64,000 nt of DNA from Rahnella laticis (GCF_015644585.1 NZ_JADOBI010000019.1:1-64000), one strand, 5' to 3'; positions 46,197-56,425 are shown, counted from the stretch's first letter. Numbers and translations are program-made. The notes: a model not told the origin generated them from the letters alone.

Positions 46197-46640
46197 ATGC
46201 TGAATGATTGGCTGACTTCTGAGAGGATTCAGATCAGAACAGATATCACAGACTGGCGTGAGGCCGTGGAAGTGAGCGCTGAACCGTTGCTGAAAGAGGG
46301 GACGATTACCCCCGACTATCTGACGGCAATTTTTGCTCAGCGTGAAAAACTGGGCCCGTATTTTGTTCTGGCACCCGGCATTGCGATGCCACATGCCAGG
46401 CCGGAAGAGGGCGCTAACGGATTAGGATTGTCTTTACTGACATTGCCGCACGGGGTGAAATTTAATTCGGAAGATAACGACCCGGTGTATACGGTCGTGA
46501 TGTTATCTGCACCCGATAAGCACCGTCATATTGAGCTTATTTCCGAACTGGCGGAATTGTTCTCCAGCGAAGAAGATATGCAGAAAATATTCCGGGCCAA
46601 AGCCATAGATGAAATACAGGAAGTCATCGCCCGTTATTAA
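46197..46640 (+). CDS. PTS sugar transporter subunit IIA
   Basis: Cytoplasmic EIIA of the fructose/mannitol/ascorbate type, 147 residues. The phosphorylated His66 is in the PGIAMPHARPEEG motif. It receives phosphate from HPr and passes it to EIIB. The ATG at 46197 follows CCGGAGCC. It is the first gene of the operon divergent from the LacI repressor. A 139-base gap without an evident gene or terminator separates it from EIIB. Confidence 0.93.
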   Translation: MLNDWLTSERIQIRTDITDWREAVEVSAEPLLKEGTITPDYLTAIFAQREKLGPYFVLAPGIAMPHARPEEGANGLGLSLLTLPHGVKFNSEDNDPVYTVVMLSAPDKHRHIELISELAELFSSEEDMQKIFRAKAIDEIQEVIARY

Positions 46641-46779
46641 TTTAGGTTAAGTGTTGTTTCGCTTATTAACAGGCTGACGATTTCATTCTCAGAAAAATAG
46701 TGTTTTTCATATGCATTATCCTGCGTAGCGGATACGTGTACCTTACGCCTTTCAAAACAGATAAAAATCAGGTGAATTT

Positions 46780-47061
46780 ATGAAGATTATGGCGATTTGC
46801 GGTTCCGGTTTAGGCAGCAGCTTTATGGTTGAAATGAATATCAAGAAAGTCCTGAAGAAATTAAACATCCAGGCCGATGTTCAGCACTCCGATCTGTCAT
46901 CCGCTATCCCGGGTGAAGCGGATCTGTTTGTCATGGCGAAGGACATTGCCGCCAGCGCCAGTATTCCGGAAAACCAGCTCGTGGTCATTACGAATATTAT
47001 TGATATTAATGAACTTGAAACTAAACTGATTGCGCATTTTGAAAAACACCCAATATCCTGA
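46780..47061 (+). CDS. PTS sugar transporter subunit IIB (ascorbate/galactitol type)
   Basis: Small EIIB of 93 residues with the phospho-acceptor Cys7 in MAICGSGLGSSFM, a pattern typical of UlaB-like subunits. It passes phosphate from EIIA to the sugar on EIIC. The ATG at 46780 follows TCAGGTG. A repeat copy lies between this gene and EIIC. Confidence 0.93.
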   Translation: MKIMAICGSGLGSSFMVEMNIKKVLKKLNIQADVQHSDLSSAIPGEADLFVMAKDIAASASIPENQLVVITNIIDINELETKLIAHFEKHPIS

Positions 47062-47098
47062 TTGGCACTGAAAATACCTGACTAATAAAATTAATATT

Positions 47099-47222
47099 TC
47101 CCCTAAATAATTCGAATGGCAGGAAGGCGGCAAGTGAAGGAATCCCGATGAGCTTACTACTGTAAGTGATTCGAGTGAGTGAACGCAGTCAACGCATCTG
47201 CAGTTCGAAGTATGACGGGGAA
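47099..47222 (-). repeat. dispersed palindromic element, copy 3 (inverted)
   Basis: About 124 bp related to copies 1 and 2 in the opposite orientation. Shared blocks on the plus strand are AATTCGAATGGCAGGAAGG, GGCGGCAAGTGAA, GAGCTTACTACTGTAAGTGA and a GTTCGAAGTATGACGGGG end. It fills the gap between the EIIB and EIIC genes and ends 13 bases before the EIIC start codon. Confidence 0.8.
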
Positions 47223-47235
47223 TAACGAGGTTGAT

Positions 47236-48612
47236 ATGTTTATCCAAGAGACGCTCAAGTTTGTGGTTGATATATTAAAAGTGCCTTCTGTGCTGGTCGG
47301 GCTTATTGCATTAATTGGCCTGGTTGCGCAAAAGAAAAACTTTTCAGATGTCGTCAAGGGAACCGTTAAAACAATACTGGGCTTTTTAGTATTGGCCGGC
47401 GGTGCGACCGTATTAGTGGGCGCATTAAATCCACTCGGCGGCATGTTTGAACACGCTTTTAATATCCAGGGTATTATTCCAAACAACGAAGCCATTGTTT
47501 CCATCGCACTTGAGAAGTTTGGTGCGCCGACGGCCTTAATTATGGCGTTCGGTATGGTGGCAAACCTGGTTGTGGCGCGCTTTACCCGTCTGAAATATGT
47601 GTTTCTGACCGGACATCACACATTTTACATGGCCTGTATGATCAGCGTTATCCTGACCGTTGCCGGTTTTGAAGGAGTTGCACTGGTCTTCACCGGTTCC
47701 CTGACGCTGGGTCTGATCATGGCGTTCTTCCCGGCACTGGCGCAGCGTTATATGCGCAAAATCACCGGCAGCGACGATGTGGCATTCGGCCATTTCGGCA
47801 CCATCGGTTATGTGTTATCGGGCTGGATCGGCAGCAAAGTCGGGAAGGGTTCACGCTCAACCGAAGAAATGAACCTGCCTAAAAATCTCAGCTTCCTGCG
47901 CGACAGCTCAATTTCCATCTCGCTGACCATGATCATCATTTACCTGATTATGGCGGTATTTGCCGGGCAGATTTTCGTCGAGCAAACCTACAGCGCAGGC
48001 CAGAACTATCTGGTGTACTCCATCATCATGGCGATTACCTTTGCGGCTGGTGTGTTCATCATCCTGCAAGGTGTGCGCCTGATTCTGGCGGAAATCGTTC
48101 CGGCGTTCGTCGGCTTCTCCGAAAAACTGGTCCCGAATGCCCGCCCGGCGCTGGATTGCCCGGTTGTGTATCCGTACGCCCCGAATGCCGTGCTGATTGG
48201 TTTTCTGTTCAGTTTCCTCGGCGGTCTGGTCGGTCTGTTCCTGTTAGGCCAGATGCATCTGGTGCTGATCCTGCCGGGCGTCGTACCGCACTTCTTCACC
48301 GGTGCAACGGCGGGCGTGTTTGGTAACGCAACCGGTGGTCGCCGCGGCGCGATGGTCGGTGCATTTGCCAACGGCGTGCTGATTACTTTCCTGCCTGTTC
48401 TGCTGTTACCGGTGCTTGGCGCGCTGGGCTTTGCCAACGCGACCTTCTCTGATGCGGACTTCGGTGTTATCGGCATTCTGCTGGGTAATCTGGCCCGCTT
48501 CATGTCGAAGGAAGGCATCATGGCGCTGATTGTCGGCATCTTCGCGGTACTGGTTGCCTGGAACTATCTCGGCAAAAAACCGGTGGCTGATAAAGAAGTC
48601 ACTGAGAAGTAA
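47236..48612 (+). CDS. PTS sugar transporter subunit IIC, UlaA (ascorbate) family
   Basis: Membrane permease of 458 residues with about ten transmembrane helices, in the UlaA/SgaT family. Typical blocks are TGHHTFYMACM, the SGWIGSKVGKGS loop, the DCPVVYPYAPNAVLIGF segment and LPGVVPHFFTGATAGVFGNATGGRRGA. It differs from E. coli UlaA at many positions, so ascorbate need not be its substrate. The ATG at 47236 follows ACGAGG; the frame reaches back into the repeat, so the upstream Met at 47179 is rejected. Confidence 0.9.
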   Translation: MFIQETLKFVVDILKVPSVLVGLIALIGLVAQKKNFSDVVKGTVKTILGFLVLAGGATVLVGALNPLGGMFEHAFNIQGIIPNNEAIVSIALEKFGAPTALIMAFGMVANLVVARFTRLKYVFLTGHHTFYMACMISVILTVAGFEGVALVFTGSLTLGLIMAFFPALAQRYMRKITGSDDVAFGHFGTIGYVLSGWIGSKVGKGSRSTEEMNLPKNLSFLRDSSISISLTMIIIYLIMAVFAGQIFVEQTYSAGQNYLVYSIIMAITFAAGVFIILQGVRLILAEIVPAFVGFSEKLVPNARPALDCPVVYPYAPNAVLIGFLFSFLGGLVGLFLLGQMHLVLILPGVVPHFFTGATAGVFGNATGGRRGAMVGAFANGVLITFLPVLLLPVLGALGFANATFSDADFGVIGILLGNLARFMSKEGIMALIVGIFAVLVAWNYLGKKPVADKEVTEK

Positions 48613-48656
48613 TTCCCTGCATCAATACGTTTCTTAAATCCATCCGGGAAACACTG

Positions 48657-48685
48657 TCCTGCCTGTTAGCAATAACAGGCCAGGA
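48657..48685 (+). other. intercistronic hairpin before the transketolase genes
   Basis: TCCTG-C-CTGTTA and TAACAG-GC-CAGGA pair as an extended stem with loop GCAA in the 104-base gap. There is no T-run, so it probably affects mRNA stability or processing rather than ending transcription. Confidence 0.6.
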
Positions 48686-48716
48686 TAAGTGCTCACTAAA
48701 ATAAGGACCCATCAAG

Positions 48717-49550
48717 ATGAAAGATGTCCAGGAGGTTCGTGAACTGGCCCGCCATATCCGCATCGAGACGCTGAAAATGCTGACCGGTCTGGGGTTCGGG
48801 CACTATGGCGGCAGTATGTCAGTGGTGGAAACGCTGGCCGTTTTGTACGGTGATGTGATGCGTATCGACCCGGATAAACCGGACTGGCAGGAGCGCGATT
48901 ATTTCGTGCTTTCCAAAGGCCACGCTGGCCCGGCTTTGTACGCCACGCTGGCGCTGAAAGGTTATTTCCCGGTCAGTGAGTTGCAAACGCTGAACCAAAA
49001 CGGCACCCGTTTGCCGAGTCATCCGGATCGTCTGCGCACCACGGGTGTGGATGCCACAACCGGATCACTCGGGCAGGGCGTTTCCATCGCGGCGGGCATG
49101 GCGCTTTCCCATAAGCTGGCAGGCCGTTCCAACCGCGTTTTCTGCATCCTTGGCGATGGCGAACTCAATGAAGGACAGTGCTGGGAAGCCTTCCAGTTCA
49201 TCGCTCACCACAATCTGCACAACCTGACGCTGTTCATTGATTACAACAAACAGCAACTCGATGGCACGCTGGACGAAGTGATTAAGCCGTTTGATCTGGC
49301 AGGAAAATTCAGCGCATTTGGATTTGATGTTCAGACCATTAAAGGTGATGACGTGGTGGCTATCAGTGAAGCCGTTACGCCGATTCGCCATGCAGAACAG
49401 CGTCCGCTGGTGGTGATCCTCGACAGCATAAAAGGGCAGGGCGTGAAGTATCTTGAGCAACTGGCGAACTCCCATCACCTGCGCTTAACGCCTGATGTAA
49501 AACTGGAAATTGAAAACGCTATTGCTGAGCTGGAGGCCGCCCATGTTTGA
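48717..49550 (+). CDS. transketolase, N-terminal subunit
   Basis: Half-size transketolase of 277 residues carrying the thiamine-diphosphate pyrophosphate-binding domain. GDGELNEGQCWEAFQFI (146-162) with DYNKQQLDG is the GDG-N ThDP motif, and SKGHAGPALY, PSHPDR and GSLGQGVS are transketolase signatures. It works with the next gene product as a two-chain enzyme transferring a ketol C2 unit. Placed behind a PTS, its substrate is probably a ketose phosphate (inference). The stop overlaps the partner gene by 8 bases. Confidence 0.93.
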   Translation: MKDVQEVRELARHIRIETLKMLTGLGFGHYGGSMSVVETLAVLYGDVMRIDPDKPDWQERDYFVLSKGHAGPALYATLALKGYFPVSELQTLNQNGTRLPSHPDRLRTTGVDATTGSLGQGVSIAAGMALSHKLAGRSNRVFCILGDGELNEGQCWEAFQFIAHHNLHNLTLFIDYNKQQLDGTLDEVIKPFDLAGKFSAFGFDVQTIKGDDVVAISEAVTPIRHAEQRPLVVILDSIKGQGVKYLEQLANSHHLRLTPDVKLEIENAIAELEAAHV

Positions 49551-50496
49551 AGTCACGCTGGAATTGCAGAAAGATGCGGTTGAGATGCGTAAAGTCTATG
49601 CCAATACCGTGCGCGAGAAGATTGTCGAGAACACACCGATTATCGCGCTGGAAGCGGATCTGATGAGCTCGATGGCAATGGACGGCGTGCATAAAGACCA
49701 CCCGGAACACGTGATTAACTGCGGCATCATGGAAGCCAACGTGATTGGCGTTGCGGCCGGTTTATCGCTGACCGGACGCGTGCCGTTTGTGCATACGTTT
49801 ACCGCTTTTGCCAGCCGCCGCTGTTTCGACCAGTTGTTTATGTCGCTGGATTACCAGAAGAATAACGTCAAAATCATCGCCTCGGATGCGGGCGTCAGCG
49901 CCTGCCACAACGGCGGCACGCATATGTCTTTTGAAGATATGGGCATTGTGCGCGGGCTGGCAAGCTCGGTGGTGATGGAAGTGACCGACGCGGTGATGTT
50001 CCGCAATATCCTGTTGCAGCTGATGGATCTGAAAGGTTTTTACTGGGTGCGGACTATTCGCAAACAGGCCACGCAGGTTTACAAGGAAGGTTCGACATTC
50101 ACCATTGGTAAGGCAAATCTGCTGCGCGACGGCAGCGATGTAACGCTGATTGCCAACGGTATTATGGTGGCGGAAGCGCTGAAGGCGGCAGAAATGCTGG
50201 AGCGCGAAGGTGTCAGCGCCGCGGTGATCGACATGTTTACACTCAAACCTATCGATAAAGACATCATCATTAAGTACGCCGCGAAAACGGGCAAAATCGT
50301 GACCTGTGAGAACCACAGTATTCATAACGGTCTGGGATCGGCGGTAGCCGAAGTGCTGGTAGAGAATCACCCTGTACCGATGCGCCGTGTCAGCGTGAAA
50401 GAGCGTTACGGTCAGGTGGGAACACAGGAATTTTTACAGCAGGAATATGGCCTGACGGCGGAACATATTCTGGAAGCCGCAAAAGCGTTGCTGTAA
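49543..50496 (+). CDS. transketolase, C-terminal subunit
   Basis: Second chain of the split transketolase, 317 residues, with the pyrimidine-binding domain (1-165) and the C-terminal transketolase domain (190-310). The ThDP-activating Glu64 is in CGIMEANVIGVAAGLS. HTFTAFASRR and SACHNGGTHMSFED line the substrate site. The ATG at 49543 behind CTGGAGG overlaps the N-subunit gene; an upstream frame to 49510 is not supported. A strong terminator ends the operon. Confidence 0.93.
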   Translation: MFEVTLELQKDAVEMRKVYANTVREKIVENTPIIALEADLMSSMAMDGVHKDHPEHVINCGIMEANVIGVAAGLSLTGRVPFVHTFTAFASRRCFDQLFMSLDYQKNNVKIIASDAGVSACHNGGTHMSFEDMGIVRGLASSVVMEVTDAVMFRNILLQLMDLKGFYWVRTIRKQATQVYKEGSTFTIGKANLLRDGSDVTLIANGIMVAEALKAAEMLEREGVSAAVIDMFTLKPIDKDIIIKYAAKTGKIVTCENHSIHNGLGSAVAEVLVENHPVPMRRVSVKERYGQVGTQEFLQQEYGLTAEHILEAAKALL

Positions 50497-50513
50497 TTTC
50501 CTTTGTGCCAAAA

Positions 50514-50542
50514 AAAACGCCGGTCATCAAGACCGGCGTTTT
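50514..50542. terminator. bidirectional terminator between the transketolase operon and pta
   Basis: AAAACGCCGGTC and GACCGGCGTTTT form a perfect 12-bp stem with a 5-base loop and A/T tracts on both sides. Confidence 0.93.
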
Positions 50543-50560
50543 GCGTTCAGAGGGTCTGGC

Positions 50561-52720
50561 TTATTTAGCCGGAACCGCCGCTTCTGCCTGAGCAGACTGA
50601 ATCGCAGTCAGGGCAACAGTGTAGACGATATCGTCAACCAGTGCGCCACGGGACAGGTCGTTAACCGGTTTGCGCATACCCTGCAACATCGGCCCGATTG
50701 AGACCAGATCCGCAGAACGCTGAACCGCTTTATAAGTTGTGTTACCGGTGTTCAGATCAGGGAAGATGAACACGGTAGCTTTACCTGCAACCGGTGAGTT
50801 TGGTGCTTTGGATTTCGCTACGTCAGCCATGATAGCGGCGTCGTATTGCAGCGGGCCATCGATGATCAGGTCAGGACGTTTTTCCTGCGCCAGACGGGTC
50901 GCTTCACGCACTTTCTCAACGTCGCTGCCTGCACCGGAGTTGCCGGTGGAGTAGGAGATCATCGCAACGCGCGGCTCGATACCGAATGCAGCCGCGGAAT
51001 CCGCAGACTGGATTGCGATTTCTGACAGCTGTTCAGCTGTTGGATCCGGGTTGATCGCGCAGTCACCGTAAACCAGAACCTGGTCAGGCAACAGCATGAA
51101 GAACACGGAAGAAACCAGTGAGCTGCCCGGTGCAGTTTTGATCAGCTGTAGCGGTGGACGGATGGTGTTTGCGGTGGTGTGGACAGCACCGGAAACCAGG
51201 CCGTCAACGTTACCCTGTTCGAGCATCAGTGTGCCCAGAACCACATTGTCTTCCAGCTGTTCGCGGGCAACCACTTCGGTCATGCCTTTGCTTTTACGCA
51301 GCTCAACCAGACGGGCAACGTATTCTTCACGTACAGCAACCGGATCAACAATTTCGATGCCTTTACCCAGCGTCACGCCCTGAGCGGCTGCAACGCGTTT
51401 GATCTCGTCAGGGTTACCCAACAGAACGCATTCCGCGATACCGCGTTCAGCACACAGCGCTGCGGCTTTCACGGTACGTGGCTCGTCGCCTTCTGGCAGA
51501 ACGATACGTTTGCCGGCTTTGCGGGCCAGTTCGGTCAGCTGATAACGGAAGGCCGGAGGAGACAGACGACGTGAACGCTCGGAGTGCGCGCTCAGGGAGT
51601 TAATCCAGTCAGCGTTGATGTGAGAAGCCACGTATTGTTGCAGTTTCTCAACGCGCTGATGGTCGTCTGCAGGCACTTCCAGATTGAAGCTTTGCAGGCT
51701 CAGGGACGTCTGCCAGGTGTTGGTGTCTACCATGAAGACCGGCAGGCCAGTCTGGAAAGCACGTTCGCACAGCTGGTTGATGCGGTCATCAATTTCATAA
51801 CCGCCGGTCAGCAGGATTGCGCCAATCTCAACGCCGTTCATCGCGGCCAGACAGGCTGAAACCAGCACATCAGGACGGTCTGCGGAAGTCACCAGCAGTG
51901 AACCCGGACGGAAATGTTCCAGCATATGAGGAATGCTGCGTGCGCAGAAAGTCACGGATTTTACGCGGCGGGTTTTGACATCACCTTCGTTGATGATGCG
52001 GGCATTCAGGTGTTTCGCCATGTCGATTGCGCGGGTGGCAATCAGCTCGAAGCTCCACGGAATGCAACCCAGAACCGGCAGCGGGCTGTTGGCAAACAGC
52101 TGAGTCGGGTCAACGTTGGCAACGCTGGCTTTGGTGGAATCATCAAAGATTTCAGACAGGTCAGGCCGTGTACGACCCTGATCGTCAACCGGTGCGTTCA
52201 GTTTGTTGATGATAACGCCGGTGATGTTTTTGTTTTTGCTGCCGCCGAAGCTGCTGCGCGCCAGTTCGATGCGCTCTTTCAGCTGTGCCGGAGAATCGTT
52301 ACCCAGCGCCAGAACGAAGACGATTTCTGCGTTCAGGGTTTTGGCGATTTCATAGTTCAGGGCATTCGCGAACTGGTGCTTACGCGTAGGCACCAGGCCT
52401 TCAACCAGAACGACTTCAGCGTCTTTGGTGTTTTCGTGGTAACGCGCGATGATTTCTTCCATCAGCACGTCTTGCTGGTTTGAACTCAGCAAGGTTTCAA
52501 CGTGGCTCATTTTCAGCGGTTCCGCTGCGGTCACGGTGGAGTTAGCACGAATGATGGTGGTGGTCTGGTCTGGTGCATCACCGCCGGTGCGCGGTTGCGC
52601 GATAGGCTTGAAGATGCTCAGGCTGACGCCTTTTTGTTCCATTGCACGGATCACACCCAGGCTGACGCTGGTCAGACCTACGCTGGTGCCTGTTGGGATC
52701 AACATAATTGTACGGGACAC
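50561..52720 (-). CDS. pta: phosphate acetyltransferase Pta
   Basis: Interconverts acetyl-CoA and acetyl phosphate; with AckA it forms the acetate overflow and acetate activation pathway. The 719 residues comprise an N-terminal P-loop-like domain ([16 protein letters not shown]), a central DRTGG domain ([22 protein letters not shown]) and the catalytic C-terminal PTA domain ([18 protein letters not shown]). The GTG at 52720 behind AAAGAGG gives the family start [10 protein letters not shown]; 12 upstream codons are rejected. It lies downstream of ackA on the same strand. Confidence 0.97.
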   Translation of the reverse strand: MSRTIMLIPTGTSVGLTSVSLGVIRAMEQKGVSLSIFKPIAQPRTGGDAPDQTTTIIRANSTVTAAEPLKMSHVETLLSSNQQDVLMEEIIARYHENTKDAEVVLVEGLVPTRKHQFANALNYEIAKTLNAEIVFVLALGNDSPAQLKERIELARSSFGGSKNKNITGVIINKLNAPVDDQGRTRPDLSEIFDDSTKASVANVDPTQLFANSPLPVLGCIPWSFELIATRAIDMAKHLNARIINEGDVKTRRVKSVTFCARSIPHMLEHFRPGSLLVTSADRPDVLVSACLAAMNGVEIGAILLTGGYEIDDRINQLCERAFQTGLPVFMVDTNTWQTSLSLQSFNLEVPADDHQRVEKLQQYVASHINADWINSLSAHSERSRRLSPPAFRYQLTELARKAGKRIVLPEGDEPRTVKAAALCAERGIAECVLLGNPDEIKRVAAAQGVTLGKGIEIVDPVAVREEYVARLVELRKSKGMTEVVAREQLEDNVVLGTLMLEQGNVDGLVSGAVHTTANTIRPPLQLIKTAPGSSLVSSVFFMLLPDQVLVYGDCAINPDPTAEQLSEIAIQSADSAAAFGIEPRVAMISYSTGNSGAGSDVEKVREATRLAQEKRPDLIIDGPLQYDAAIMADVAKSKAPNSPVAGKATVFIFPDLNTGNTTYKAVQRSADLVSIGPMLQGMRKPVNDLSRGALVDDIVYTVALTAIQSAQAEAAVPAK

Positions 52721-52854
52721 GGCTAAACCTCTTTGACGGTTGCCAGGCAAGAACATTCGCAGGTTTGTGCAGAGGGGATAATGATCAGCATAAGCGCGAT
52801 GATTATCCTGCGCGGTGCGTCCAAACGGGCGGCGTTTGCCTTTGATGATAGTAG

Positions 52855-52882
52855 AAAAATGACTGCCAGCTTGCGCTGGCAG
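52855..52882 (-). terminator. terminator of ackA
   Basis: CTGCCAGC and GCTGGCAG make an 8-bp stem with a 4-base loop. On the minus strand a T-run follows. Read-through into pta remains possible. Confidence 0.8.
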
Positions 52883-52894
52883 TTTAGGGTCGTT

Positions 52895-54097
52895 TTATGC
52901 GGTCAGGCGCGCGGCGTCTTGTGCAATGACCAGCTCTTCATTGGTTGGGATAACCAGAGCGGTACGGGTGCCTTCTTTGTTGATAGCACCGGATTTGCCA
53001 AAGCGTGCAGCCAGGTTGCGCTCGTGGTCAACTTCAAAGCCCAGCAGAGCCAGTTTGTCCAGAGACAGTTCGCGAACCATTGCCGCATTTTCGCCGATAC
53101 CACCGGTGAACACGATAGCGTCCAGACGGCCTTCCATCAGTGAAGTATACGCACCGATGTATTTCGCCAGACGGTGGCAGAACACGTCCATTGCACGTTT
53201 AGCGTCAGCTTTGGTGGCGTAGTTATCTTCAACATAACGGCAGTCGCTGGTGACTTCAGTCAGGCCCAGCAGGCCGGATTCTTTGGTCAGCATTTTGTTG
53301 ATTTGATCAACGCTCATGCCCAGAGAATCATGCAGGTGGAAGATGATTGCCGGGTCGATGTCACCGCTGCGGGTACCCATGACCAGGCCTTCCAGCGGGG
53401 TCAGACCCATAGAAGTATCAACGCATTTACCGTTACGGATTGCGCTGACAGAACCGCCGTTACCCAGGTGGCAAGTGATCAGGTTCACTTCTTCCACTGG
53501 TTTGTTCAGCATTTTCGCGGCTTCCTGAGTCACATAGAAGTGGCTGGTGCCGTGTGCGCCGTAACGACGGATGTGGTGATCTTTATACAGGCTGTACGGC
53601 AGCGCGTAGAGGTAAGATTCTTCAGGCATGGTCTGATGGAACGCGGTGTCGAAGACAGCAACGTTTTTGTCAGCCAGTTTAGGGAAAGATTTCAGTGCTT
53701 CATCGATACCGATCAGGTGAGCCGGGTTATGCAGCGGTGCAAACGGGATAGATTCTTTGATACCTTCGATCACCGCGTCGTTGATCAGCATGGATTTAGT
53801 CAGCTTCTCGCCGCCATGAACGATGCGGTGGCCGATTGCTACCAGCTCAGCAGACAGTTCAGGTTTTTTGCTCAGAATATTGTTAACGATGAATTTCAGC
53901 GCTTCGCTGTGTGCGGCACCCGCACCTAAAGCGGCTTCTTCTTTGCCACCGTCCATTTTCCACTTAATGCGTGCTTCTGGCAGATGGAAACATTCGGCTA
54001 AACCTGAAATGTGTTCTTCACCGTTTGCTGCATCAATGATGGCAAACTTAAGGGAAGAACTACCACAGTTAAGAACCAGTACAAGCTTACTCGACAT
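52895..54097 (-). CDS. ackA: acetate kinase AckA
   Basis: Converts acetyl phosphate and ADP to acetate and ATP. The 400 residues match the E. coli enzyme. Family signatures are [15 protein letters not shown] at the N-terminus and [11 protein letters not shown], and the conserved HLGNGGS and FTGGIGENA nucleotide-binding segments of the ASKHA fold are present. The ATG at 54097 follows AGGTA. It is upstream of pta and separated by a hairpin terminator. Confidence 0.98.
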   Translation of the reverse strand: MSSKLVLVLNCGSSSLKFAIIDAANGEEHISGLAECFHLPEARIKWKMDGGKEEAALGAGAAHSEALKFIVNNILSKKPELSAELVAIGHRIVHGGEKLTKSMLINDAVIEGIKESIPFAPLHNPAHLIGIDEALKSFPKLADKNVAVFDTAFHQTMPEESYLYALPYSLYKDHHIRRYGAHGTSHFYVTQEAAKMLNKPVEEVNLITCHLGNGGSVSAIRNGKCVDTSMGLTPLEGLVMGTRSGDIDPAIIFHLHDSLGMSVDQINKMLTKESGLLGLTEVTSDCRYVEDNYATKADAKRAMDVFCHRLAKYIGAYTSLMEGRLDAIVFTGGIGENAAMVRELSLDKLALLGFEVDHERNLAARFGKSGAINKEGTRTALVIPTNEELVIAQDAARLTA

Positions 54098-54616
54098 GGA
54101 AGTACCTATTTATTGTTGGTGCTGTTTAAAAAAAACAATACACGTGGTTAATAAATCGTCAGTCTGACATCAAGCGTAGCGCATAATGGCGGTGACAATT
54201 ATGATTAACATCATGCCAGAGAGCCATAACAGGCATGACGATGAAAAAGCTGAAGAATCGCGGGGAACAGATTTTTTAATCTCCCGGATAACGGTGAAAC
54301 GTCCGTCTTGCAGACGAAAACGTTCCTGTTATGCTTCTTCAGAATGTTGCTAATAAGTAAAAACACTAACAAAAAATACAATAACTAATTACAAAACCAC
54401 CCGACGCAAGGCACTATGCTTAATGTAGGGAGAAAACATTGCAATTTCGCGTTTCCGCCCCAACTTTATATTAACCTTGTCGGCTGAGAGGTATGCAAGG
54501 CTGCGATAGAATACCGACAGGTGCCAGCAAAAACAAAATATATTTTATCGTGGTAAACTCCAGTTTGTGTTTTACAAATATTTTTTAAATTTTATACGTG
54601 AAGTTGAGGTGCATCT
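54098..54616. promoter_or_regulatory. ackA-yfbV divergent intergenic region
   Basis: This 519-base region is gene-free and AT-rich near yfbV. It holds the divergent promoters. GGTTAATAAAT (54147-54157) resembles an ArcA-box half. CTTGTCGG and CCGACAGG (about 54477-54523) can pair as a stem with one wobble and a loop of about 30 bases; its role is unknown. Confidence 0.5.
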
Positions 54617-55072
54617 ATGACGAGTAAGCCAACAGGCTCCGTAGGCTGGTTCCAGGTTTTCCAGCGCGGGCAGCACTACATGAAGACATGGCCGTCAGAT
54701 AAGCGTCTGGCTCCGGTATTCCCTGAGAACCGGATTTCCAGTGCCACCCGATTTGCTGTACGCGTTATGCCCGCCGTGGCCGTTTTCACGCTGAGCTGGC
54801 AAATTGCCATGGGCGGACAACTGGGCCCGGCCGTGGCGACCGCTATTTTTGCCTGTAGCCTGCCGATGCAAGGGTTGTGGTGGCTTGGCCGTCGTTCCCT
54901 GACGCCGCTGCCGCCGACGCTGATGAGCTGGTTCCACGATGTGCGCAATAAACTTGTCGAAGCCGGGCAGGCATTAGCCCCGATTGAAGGCACGCCGACG
55001 TATCAGTCGCTGGCCGATGTACTCAAGCGGGCTTTCAAGCAGCTTGATAAAACCTTTTTAGACGATCTGTAA
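54617..55072 (+). CDS. yfbV: UPF0208 membrane protein YfbV
   Basis: Inner-membrane protein of 151 residues. E. coli YfbV helps insulate the Ter macrodomain, acting with MatP; the mechanism is unclear. Two hydrophobic segments lie at about 47-65 and 68-88. Family blocks are [30 protein letters not shown] and the C-terminal [16 protein letters not shown]. The ATG at 54617 follows TTGAGG. Confidence 0.94.
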   Translation: MTSKPTGSVGWFQVFQRGQHYMKTWPSDKRLAPVFPENRISSATRFAVRVMPAVAVFTLSWQIAMGGQLGPAVATAIFACSLPMQGLWWLGRRSLTPLPPTLMSWFHDVRNKLVEAGQALAPIEGTPTYQSLADVLKRAFKQLDKTFLDDL

Positions 55073-55249
55073 TTCTGCCCGTCCCGTCATTAACATCGTT
55101 TACGCCGCATTTTGACCGGAGGAACGTCTCCTCCGGTGATTATTTCAGATGAGATCCAGACCCAAATCAAAGAATGGCGTGCTTGCGATTTCGCAGAACT
55201 TTGCGCTATGCCATGCTTTGCTCATTATGCAGACATGAGGATTTTCACG

Positions 55250-55744
55250 ATGGAAATGACGAACGCTCAACGCCTGATTTTGTCGAATCAATATAAAATG
55301 ATGACCATGCTGGACCCCGATAACGCGGAGCGTTATCGCCGGTTACAAACGGTGATCGAACGTGGTTTTGGTTTGCAAATGCGCGAGCTGGACAGGGACT
55401 TTGGCGAATTGCCGGAAGAAACCTGCCGCACCGTAATTAACATTATGGAAATGCATCATGCGATGCAGGTTTCATGGACTAACCTGAAAGACACTCAGGA
55501 TTTGGATCGCCGCCGTATTGATTTCCTCGGTTTTGATGCTGCAACAGAATCCCGCTATTTAAGCTATGTCCGCTTTATGGTGAACACCGAAGGACGTTAC
55601 ACTGATTTTGATGCGGGGACGCACGGCTTTAACGCACAGACCAAAATGTGGGATAAATACCAGCGCATGCTGGCCGTCTGGCAATCTTGTCCTCGTCAGT
55701 ACCATTTGAGCGCCGTCGAGATAGCGCAAATCATAAATGCCTAA
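55250..55744 (+). CDS. yfbU: YfbU family protein
   Basis: Cytoplasmic protein of 164 residues (UPF0304), highly conserved next to yfbV in enterobacteria but without a proven function. Overexpression in E. coli has been linked to toxicity, from memory. The sequence is helical and rich in Met, Arg and Glu ([37 protein letters not shown]). The ATG at 55250 behind ATGAGG gives the known MEMTNAQ start; the frame extends upstream by 46 codons without similarity. Confidence 0.94.
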   Translation: MEMTNAQRLILSNQYKMMTMLDPDNAERYRRLQTVIERGFGLQMRELDRDFGELPEETCRTVINIMEMHHAMQVSWTNLKDTQDLDRRRIDFLGFDAATESRYLSYVRFMVNTEGRYTDFDAGTHGFNAQTKMWDKYQRMLAVWQSCPRQYHLSAVEIAQIINA

Positions 55745-55771
55745 ATTGAGATAACTAAAGAGGAATTGCCT

Positions 55772-56425
55772 GTGGAGTGCAAAGGTTTCTTGTTCGACCT
55801 TGATGGAACGTTAGTGGATTCACTGCCCGCCGTAGAACGCTCCTGGATTAACTGGGCACTCAGTTGGGGGGCCAACCCGCAGGATGTTCTGGCCTTTATT
55901 CATGGCAAACAGGCAATCACTTCTTTACGTCATTTCATGGAAGGCGCAAGCGAAGAAAAGATTCAGGAAGAGTTCGATAAACTGGAAAAGATCGAAGCCA
56001 CTGATACTGAAGGTGTTACGGCGCTGCCGGGCGCTCATCTTATTCTGAGTGAACTCAACCGCATGAACATTCCGTGGGCGATTGTGACCTCGGGTTCCAT
56101 GCCGGTGGCCAGTGCGCGTCATAAAGCCGCGAATTTGCCTGAGCCGGAAGTGTTCATCACCGCAGAACAGGTTAAACACGGCAAGCCTAAGCCGGATGCT
56201 TATCTGCTGGGTGCAGAACGTCTTGGGCTGGCGCCGGAAGATTGTGTCGTGGTGGAAGATGCCGCGGCGGGCGTAATGGCCGGTCTTGCGGCCGGTTGCA
56301 AAGTGATTGCGGTTAACGCGCCGTCTGACACACCGGGAATCGAAGATGTAGATTTCGATCTTTCCTCGCTGAAAGATTTACTGCTTAATCCTTCCGATAA
56401 CGGCGTGACCGTCAGCCTGCGCTAA
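55772..56425 (+). CDS. yfbT: HAD-family sugar phosphatase YfbT (HxpA)
   Basis: Haloacid-dehalogenase-type phosphatase acting on sugar phosphates in E. coli. The 217 residues contain motif I FDLDGTLVDS with nucleophile Asp, motif II IVTSGS, motif III Lys in HGKPKPDAYLLG and motif IV VVEDAAAG. A helical cap (about 18-85) fits subclass C1. The GTG at 55772 follows GAGGAA and matches the E. coli start; a TTG two codons upstream is less well spaced. A terminator follows. Confidence 0.94.
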   Translation: MECKGFLFDLDGTLVDSLPAVERSWINWALSWGANPQDVLAFIHGKQAITSLRHFMEGASEEKIQEEFDKLEKIEATDTEGVTALPGAHLILSELNRMNIPWAIVTSGSMPVASARHKAANLPEPEVFITAEQVKHGKPKPDAYLLGAERLGLAPEDCVVVEDAAAGVMAGLAAGCKVIAVNAPSDTPGIEDVDFDLSSLKDLLLNPSDNGVTVSLR

